A DNA stretch of 9,974 nt, taken from positions 1 through 9,974 of the forward strand of contig CANGBE010000039.1 of NCBI GenBank assembly GCA_947451875.1. The letters run 5' to 3'. Below are positions 5,771 through 9,974 of the stretch, piece after piece. The stretch comes from Sphingomonadaceae bacterium (lineage in GTDB: Bacteria; Pseudomonadota; Alphaproteobacteria; Sphingomonadales; Sphingomonadaceae). Within the stretch, counting starts at the first letter, position 1. Each line of letters begins with the position of its first letter. The translations under genes and the position numbers were made by a program. Below the pieces are notes generated by a model. The model searched no databases. It saw only the letters and a program-made list of their open reading frames with translations, and was not told where the DNA came from.

Positions 5771-7018
5771 ATGGAAAAATCAGCTGTAAAAGCCGCCCGA
5801 GCATCCGAACTGCTCACCCTCGCCGATGTACGCGGCGCGGCGGAGCGGATTAAGGGCCATGTCGTGCGCACGCCGACGATGTATTCCAAGACGCTCAGTA
5901 TGATTGCCGGGTGCGACATCTGGTTGAAGTTTGAAAACCTGCAATTTACCGCGGCCTATAAAGAGCGTGGCGCGTTGAATGCCCTGCTGCAGCTTACCGA
6001 CGAGCAGAAATCGCGCGGCGTGATCGCGGCATCGGCCGGAAATCACGCGCAGGGTCTGTCCTATCACGGCACCCGCCTCGGCATCCCGACCACCATCGTC
6101 ATGCCGCGTACTACGCCTACGGTAAAGGTGATGCAGACCGAAGCCGTCGGAGGCAAGGTCGTGCTCGAAGGAGAATCCTTTGATGAGGCCTATGCCCACG
6201 CAGTGCGGCTATCAGAGGAACTAAGTCTCGCTTTCGTCCATCCGTTTGATGATCCGGCAGTAGCCGCAGGGCAGGGCACCGTAGCGCTCGAAATGCTAGA
6301 GGATGTGCCCGAGCTTGATATGCTGGCGATCCCGGTTGGCGGTGGCGGGCTGTCATCGGGCATGGGAACGGCGGCGCGGGGCATCAAGCCAGAGATCGGC
6401 CTGATCGGCGTTGAGGCGGAGCTGTTCCCTTCGATGTACAACCTGCTCAAAGGCACGCAGCTCCCCTGCGGCGGTGATACGCTGGCCGAGGGCATTGCCG
6501 TGTTCGAACCGGGCAAGTTCACCTCGCAGGTGCTCGAAGGCCTGCTCGATGATTTCGTGCTGGTTACCGAGAGCGAGATGGAAAGCGCGCTGGCGCTGCT
6601 GGTGCAGATTGAAAAGACCGTGGTCGAAGGCGCCGGCGCTGCCGGCCTCGCCGCGGTGATGGCCAACCGCGAGATGTTTGCCGGTCGCAAAGTTGGCATC
6701 GTTCTTTCGGGCGGCAATATCGACACCCGGTTGCTCGCCAACGTACTGCTGCGCGATCTCGCCCGCTCAGGCCGCCTCGCGCGGCTGCGGTTGTCGATGC
6801 AGGATCGTCCGGGTTCGCTCTATAAGGTCGCCAAGATCTTTCACGAGCACAACGTCAACATCATCGAGGTGTGGCACCAGCGCATCTTCACCAGCCTGCC
6901 CGCCAAGGGCCTCGTCACCGACATCGAATGCGAAGCGAAGGACAAGGAACAGCTCGAATCGCTGGTCACCGCGCTGCGGGTTGGCGGCTTTGAAGTCAGT
7001 CAGGTGGAGCTGAATTAA
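5771..7018 (+). CDS. ilvA: Threonine ammonia-lyase with C-terminal ACT domain
   Basis: The 415-aa enzyme deaminates threonine to 2-oxobutanoate and ammonia, the first committed step towards isoleucine, in the cytosol. Residues about 15-325 form the PLP-dependent fold: the Schiff-base lysine is Lys64 in FTAAYKERGA, SAGNHAQG is at 88-95 (substrate loop), the glycine-rich phosphate-binding loop PVGGGGLSSG is at 188-197, and SGGN is at 313-316. Residues about 338-412 form a single ACT-type domain (LSMQDRPGSLYKVAKIF at its start), pointing to allosteric control by an amino acid. One short ACT domain matches the roughly 400-aa TdcB-like class rather than the roughly 510-aa biosynthetic form with a double domain. 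The lysine context AAY replaces the common GSF. Serine can often also be a substrate. The ATG at 5771 has only a weak, distant AGGG upstream. The stop shares TTAA with the convergent ABC-F stop. Confidence 0.95.
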   Translation: MEKSAVKAARASELLTLADVRGAAERIKGHVVRTPTMYSKTLSMIAGCDIWLKFENLQFTAAYKERGALNALLQLTDEQKSRGVIAASAGNHAQGLSYHGTRLGIPTTIVMPRTTPTVKVMQTEAVGGKVVLEGESFDEAYAHAVRLSEELSLAFVHPFDDPAVAAGQGTVALEMLEDVPELDMLAIPVGGGGLSSGMGTAARGIKPEIGLIGVEAELFPSMYNLLKGTQLPCGGDTLAEGIAVFEPGKFTSQVLEGLLDDFVLVTESEMESALALLVQIEKTVVEGAGAAGLAAVMANREMFAGRKVGIVLSGGNIDTRLLANVLLRDLARSGRLARLRLSMQDRPGSLYKVAKIFHEHNVNIIEVWHQRIFTSLPAKGLVTDIECEAKDKEQLESLVTALRVGGFEVSQVELN

Positions 7019-8889
7019 GCCCCGACGGTCTCCAGCGCCTCACAAGCCTCAAGCCAAGCCGCTTCGGCCGCTTCGATCTGCGTTTCCACCTCGGCGCGGT
7101 GTTTCATCAGTTCGGTCATCGTCAGCTTGGCGAGGGCGGCGGTGGCGGTCTTGGGGTCAAACATTGCCTTATCAATCGCGCTGCGTAACTCAGTGAGTTT
7201 GGCAAGCTCGGCTTCGGCCTGCTTGGCCTTGTTGCGCAGAGCCTGACCTTTTTCGCGCGCTTCGGCGGCGGCCTTGCGCTGGTCTTTCTTGCTGAGCCTG
7301 GGCTCCGAACTGGCGCGTTCTCCGGCGGGTGCCTTTGAGAGAACGAAGGCGATGTAATCGTCGATTGATCCGTCGAAATCCTTGGCCGTGCCGCTATCGA
7401 CCAGCACCAGCCGGTCGGCGGTCATTTCCAGCATATGGCGATCGTGGCTGACGATCACCACGGCGCCGGAGAAGTCATTCAGCGCCTGAATCAGCGCCTC
7501 GCGCGCGTCGACGTCCAAGTGGTTGGTCGGCTCGTCAAGGATCAGCATGTGCGGGGCATCGCGGGTGATTAGCCCCAGCGCCAGACGTGCACGCTCGCCG
7601 CCCGACAGTTTGCCGACCTCTGTGGTTGCCTTGTTGCCGGAAAAGCCGAACCGCCCCAACTGCGCGCGCACGGCAGACGGCGTTGCGCCCTTCATCAGGT
7701 GGGTCATATGTTCAAGCGGGGTTTCGCTGCGATCGAGCTCTTCCACCTGATACTGGGTGAAATAGCCGACGCGCATCTTGGCCGAGGCATTCATCGCCCC
7801 GTCCATTGGCGTCAGCTGCGCCGCCAGCAGCCGTGCCAGCGTGGTCTTGCCGTTGCCGTTGCGGCCGAGCAGCGCGATGCGGTCATCAGGATCAAGCCGC
7901 AGGTTTAGCCGGCTGAGGATCGGCACATCGCTATAGCCAACCGAAGCGAGATCGAGCGTGATCAGCGGCGGGCGCAACTCGTCTGGATTGGGGAAGTCAA
8001 AGCTCAGCGAGGGATCATCGATCAGTTCAGCAATCGGCTGGAGCTTGGCCAGCGCCTTTTGCCGCGATTGCGCTTGCTTGGCGGTGGAAGCGCGGGCGGA
8101 GTTCTTGGCGATATATTCCTGCAGATGCTCGCGCTGCGCCTGCTGCTTGGCCTTGGCTGAGGCGATCTGCGCTTGTCGTTCAGCGCGCTGGCGCTCGAAA
8201 GCGTCGTAGCCGCCGGGGTACAGCGTCAGCTTGCCGCCCGAGAGGTGCAGGATGTGATCGACGACATTGTTGAGGAAATCACGCTCATGGCTGACCAGCA
8301 GGATCGTCGCTGGATAGGACTTGAGGAAGTCTTCGAGCCACAGAACGGCTTCAAGATCGAGGTGGTTCGATGGTTCGTCAAGCAGCAGCAGGTCGGGCTG
8401 CGAGAACAGTAGCGAGGCCAGCGCCACGCGCATCCGCCAGCCGCCGGAAAAGCTTTCCAGCTCGCGGTGCTGTGCTGCTTCGTCAAAGCCCAGACCATCG
8501 AGGATGCGCGCAGCGCGGCTGGGCGCTGAGTGCGCATCAATGGCAATCAGGCGTTCGTGGATTTCCCCCAGCCGGTGCGGATCGTGGCTGGTCTCGCTCT
8601 CTTCCATCAGCGCGGCACGCTCGGTATCGCCAGCCAGCACGGTTTCAAATGGGGTCGCTGTACCGCCGGGAGCTTCCTGCGCGATATAGCCGATGCGGCT
8701 GCCGCGCGGCATCGAGGCTGTGCCGCCATCGGGCTCGAGCATTCCGGCGATCACCCGCACCAGAGTCGATTTGCCTGCGCCATTGCGGCCGATCAGGCCA
8801 ATGCGGCCACGCGGCGGCAGGCTGGCAGAGGCAGCATCGATGATCGAACGCCCGCCGAGGCGAACCGTGATGTCGGTAAGGTTGAGCAT
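7015..8889 (-). CDS. yheS: ABC-F family ATPase, YheS type
   Basis: This 624-aa protein has two ATP-binding cassettes and no membrane segment, the mark of ABC-F proteins, which act on the ribosome rather than in transport. Cassette 1 has Walker A GRNGAGKST (34-42), signature SFSGGWRMR (146-154) and Walker B LLLLDEPSNHLD (168-179) with catalytic Glu172 and switch His201. Cassette 2 has GRNGNGKTT (342-350), LSGGERAR (428-435), LILDEPTNHLD (449-459) with Glu453, and His482. The linker between them (about 225-305) is Gln/Lys/Arg-rich and helical, as expected for the arm reaching the peptidyl-tRNA. The charged C-terminal extension after about 520, with coiled-coil character and ending in an AWLEACEALE segment, matches the E. 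coli YheS plan and length (637 aa) better than Uup or EttA. Its precise translational role is unclear. The ATG at 8889 lacks a clear ribosome-binding site. Confidence 0.93.
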   Translation of the reverse strand: MLNLTDITVRLGGRSIIDAASASLPPRGRIGLIGRNGAGKSTLVRVIAGMLEPDGGTASMPRGSRIGYIAQEAPGGTATPFETVLAGDTERAALMEESETSHDPHRLGEIHERLIAIDAHSAPSRAARILDGLGFDEAAQHRELESFSGGWRMRVALASLLFSQPDLLLLDEPSNHLDLEAVLWLEDFLKSYPATILLVSHERDFLNNVVDHILHLSGGKLTLYPGGYDAFERQRAERQAQIASAKAKQQAQREHLQEYIAKNSARASTAKQAQSRQKALAKLQPIAELIDDPSLSFDFPNPDELRPPLITLDLASVGYSDVPILSRLNLRLDPDDRIALLGRNGNGKTTLARLLAAQLTPMDGAMNASAKMRVGYFTQYQVEELDRSETPLEHMTHLMKGATPSAVRAQLGRFGFSGNKATTEVGKLSGGERARLALGLITRDAPHMLILDEPTNHLDVDAREALIQALNDFSGAVVIVSHDRHMLEMTADRLVLVDSGTAKDFDGSIDDYIAFVLSKAPAGERASSEPRLSKKDQRKAAAEAREKGQALRNKAKQAEAELAKLTELRSAIDKAMFDPKTATAALAKLTMTELMKHRAEVETQIEAAEAAWLEACEALETVGA

Positions 8890-8911
8890 GGCCGCGCGCC
8901 TAGCAGCAGAT

Positions 8912-8936
8912 CGCCGTAATCGGAAGCGCCGTAATC
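8912..8936. repeat. Direct repeat CGCCGTAATC, two copies 15 bp apart
   Basis: CGCCGTAATC occurs at 8912-8921 and again at 8927-8936, separated by GGAAG. It lies just upstream of the yheS ATG (8889) in the gap divergent with bpt. A tandem site for a regulator or a recent small duplication are both possible. The sequence matches no binding site I can name. Confidence 0.4.
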
Positions 8937-9049
8937 ATTAACCTACAATCGTGGTTAAGGGACTTTTAACAAGGTCAAAGAGTGGGCATAACATCCACGC
9001 AAACCCAACGCGCGGTGTGGCGGGATTGAAGCAGGGGACTTTTACTCAA

Positions 9050-9898
9050 GTGAACGCACCGGTTCGATTCCCCCGCTTTTTCGTTACCGCGCTTAGCCCG
9101 TGCCCCTATTTGCCTGGCAAGAGCGAACGCAAGGTCTTCACTGAACTGCGTGGGCCGCACGCCGATAGCCTGAACGATGCGCTTGGCCGGATCGGCTTTC
9201 GTCGCAGCCAGAATGTCGCCTATCGCCCCTCATGCCTCGATTGTTCGGCCTGCGTTTCGGTGCGGGTCGCGGCCAAGGAGTTTCGGCCATCAGGCACTCA
9301 AAGGCGCACGCTCAAGGCCAATGCTGATCTGGAAGTCACCGAATGTCGCCCATGGTCGACATCCGAGCAATACGATCTGCTGCGCCGATATCTGAACGGC
9401 CGTCACCCCGGTGGCGGCATGGTCAAAATGGACGAGGTCGATTTTGCCGACATGGTGGAACACACTCCTGTTACCACCAGCGTCGTCGAATACCGCGAGC
9501 CTTCGCCTGATGGCTATGCGCTCGGGCGGCTCATCGGCGCCTGCCTTACTGACCGGCAGGGTGATGGCCTGTCGATGATTTATTCGTTCTATGATCCGGA
9601 TCATGAAACGCGCGCCGGGCTTGGTAACTTCATCATCCTCGATCACATCCGCCGCACGGCAGAGGCGGGGCTGGACTATGTCTATCTGGGATATTGGGTC
9701 GAGGGTTCTACCCGGATGCAATACAAAGTGCGTTACCGCCCGATGGAACGCCTCAGCCGCGAAGGCTGGCACCGGATGAGCGACGAAGAACAGGATGCCC
9801 TGATCGCCGCCACCGCACAGACTAAGCACGATCCCTCCGCCGTGGGTTCGAAAGACGGCGTGGCGCTTGCTTCTGATAAGCTCCAGATCCCGGCTTAG
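9050..9898 (+). CDS. bpt: Aspartate/glutamate leucyltransferase (bacterial leucyl-tRNA--protein transferase)
   Basis: Bpt transfers leucine from Leu-tRNA to proteins with N-terminal Asp or Glu, marking them for ClpS/ClpAP degradation in the cytosol. With GTG 9050 as start the protein is 282 aa. The N-terminal ATE domain covers about 8-80, including SPCPYLPGKSERKVFTEL (16-33), FRRSQNVAYRP (50-60) and the cysteine group CLDCSAC (Cys62, Cys65, Cys68). The C-terminal acyltransferase domain covers about 100-235, with EQYDLLRRYL (106-115), DGLSMIYSFYDPD (172-184), LGNFIILDHI (191-200) and YVYLGYWVEGS (210-220). The frame stays open upstream to a GTG at 8951, and TTG 9026 is another option. I chose 9050 because family members begin only a few residues before the RFPRFFVT segment. 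AGGGGAC at 9033-9039 is the only SD-like site, though somewhat far (10 nt). The last 40 or so residues lie outside the conserved domain. Confidence 0.94.
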   Translation: MNAPVRFPRFFVTALSPCPYLPGKSERKVFTELRGPHADSLNDALGRIGFRRSQNVAYRPSCLDCSACVSVRVAAKEFRPSGTQRRTLKANADLEVTECRPWSTSEQYDLLRRYLNGRHPGGGMVKMDEVDFADMVEHTPVTTSVVEYREPSPDGYALGRLIGACLTDRQGDGLSMIYSFYDPDHETRAGLGNFIILDHIRRTAEAGLDYVYLGYWVEGSTRMQYKVRYRPMERLSREGWHRMSDEEQDALIAATAQTKHDPSAVGSKDGVALASDKLQIPA

Positions 9899-9974
9899 AG
9901 CCGCTTACCGGCCGCTGAGCTAATACTTCAGTACGTGTAATGGCAAACAGGAATTTAACTAAATCCAGGCAATA

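Noticed and set aside
6190..6741. A 183-codon minus-strand frame within ilvA
   Set aside because: It is a Ser/Pro/Ala-rich shadow of a strongly conserved enzyme, with no independent start signals.
9899..9974. Possible terminator or small RNA after bpt
   Set aside because: The G/C-rich start of this stretch does not form a clean stem and no T-run follows. I see nothing assignable.
1..9974. Search for mobile elements, CRISPR, toxin-antitoxin pairs, tRNA genes or a novel defence cluster
   Set aside because: No transposase, integrase, regularly spaced repeats, cloverleaf-like sequence or toxin-like gene pair was seen. Recognisable genes are housekeeping or lineage-type exported proteins.

Overview
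The window reads as an ordinary stretch of chromosome from a sphingomonad-type alphaproteobacterium (order Sphingomonadales, Erythrobacter/Novosphingobium-like). This is inferred from high GC, frequent GTG starts, weak Shine-Dalgarno sites on many housekeeping genes, and several small exported proteins of a style I associate with that order. I see no transposase, integrase, CRISPR array, phage gene, tRNA or rRNA, and no gene set that looks like a new defence or secretion system.

Layout from left to right. At 1-418 (minus) lies the N-terminal part of an exported Gly/Asp/Arg/Tyr-rich protein, cut off by the window edge. A 170-bp divergent gap holding a nested dyad separates it from a sterol desaturase/fatty acid hydroxylase family membrane enzyme (589-1338, plus). 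Convergent to that is an unrecognised 292-aa exported protein (1386-2264, minus); a run of 12 Gs occupies its ribosome-binding position. Next is a minus-strand cluster read from right to left: an NAD(P)-dependent beta-hydroxyacid dehydrogenase (5304-4393), an exported YtcJ-like amidohydrolase whose GTG start overlaps the dehydrogenase stop (4396-2732), and a 72-aa exported single-helix protein with the best ribosome-binding site in the window (2685-2467). The cluster closes with a clear intrinsic terminator at 2413-2437.

From a 53-bp divergent gap with a perfect 10-bp palindrome, a small VanZ-like membrane protein (5358-5729) and threonine ammonia-lyase with a C-terminal ACT domain (5771-7018) run on the plus strand. 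The lyase stop codon overlaps, tail to tail, the stop codon of a YheS-type ABC-F ATPase (8889-7015, minus). A 160-bp divergent gap with a 15-bp-period direct repeat leads to bpt, the leucyl-tRNA--protein transferase of the bacterial N-degron pathway (9050-9898, plus). The last 76 bp hold nothing I recognise.

Functionally the window mixes housekeeping enzymes (isoleucine synthesis, ribosome-associated ATPase, N-end-rule tagging) with lineage-style exported proteins of unknown role. The points most worth a second look are the 12-G tract at the translation start of the unknown exported protein, the small 72-aa protein, and the dyads in the divergent intergenic gaps.
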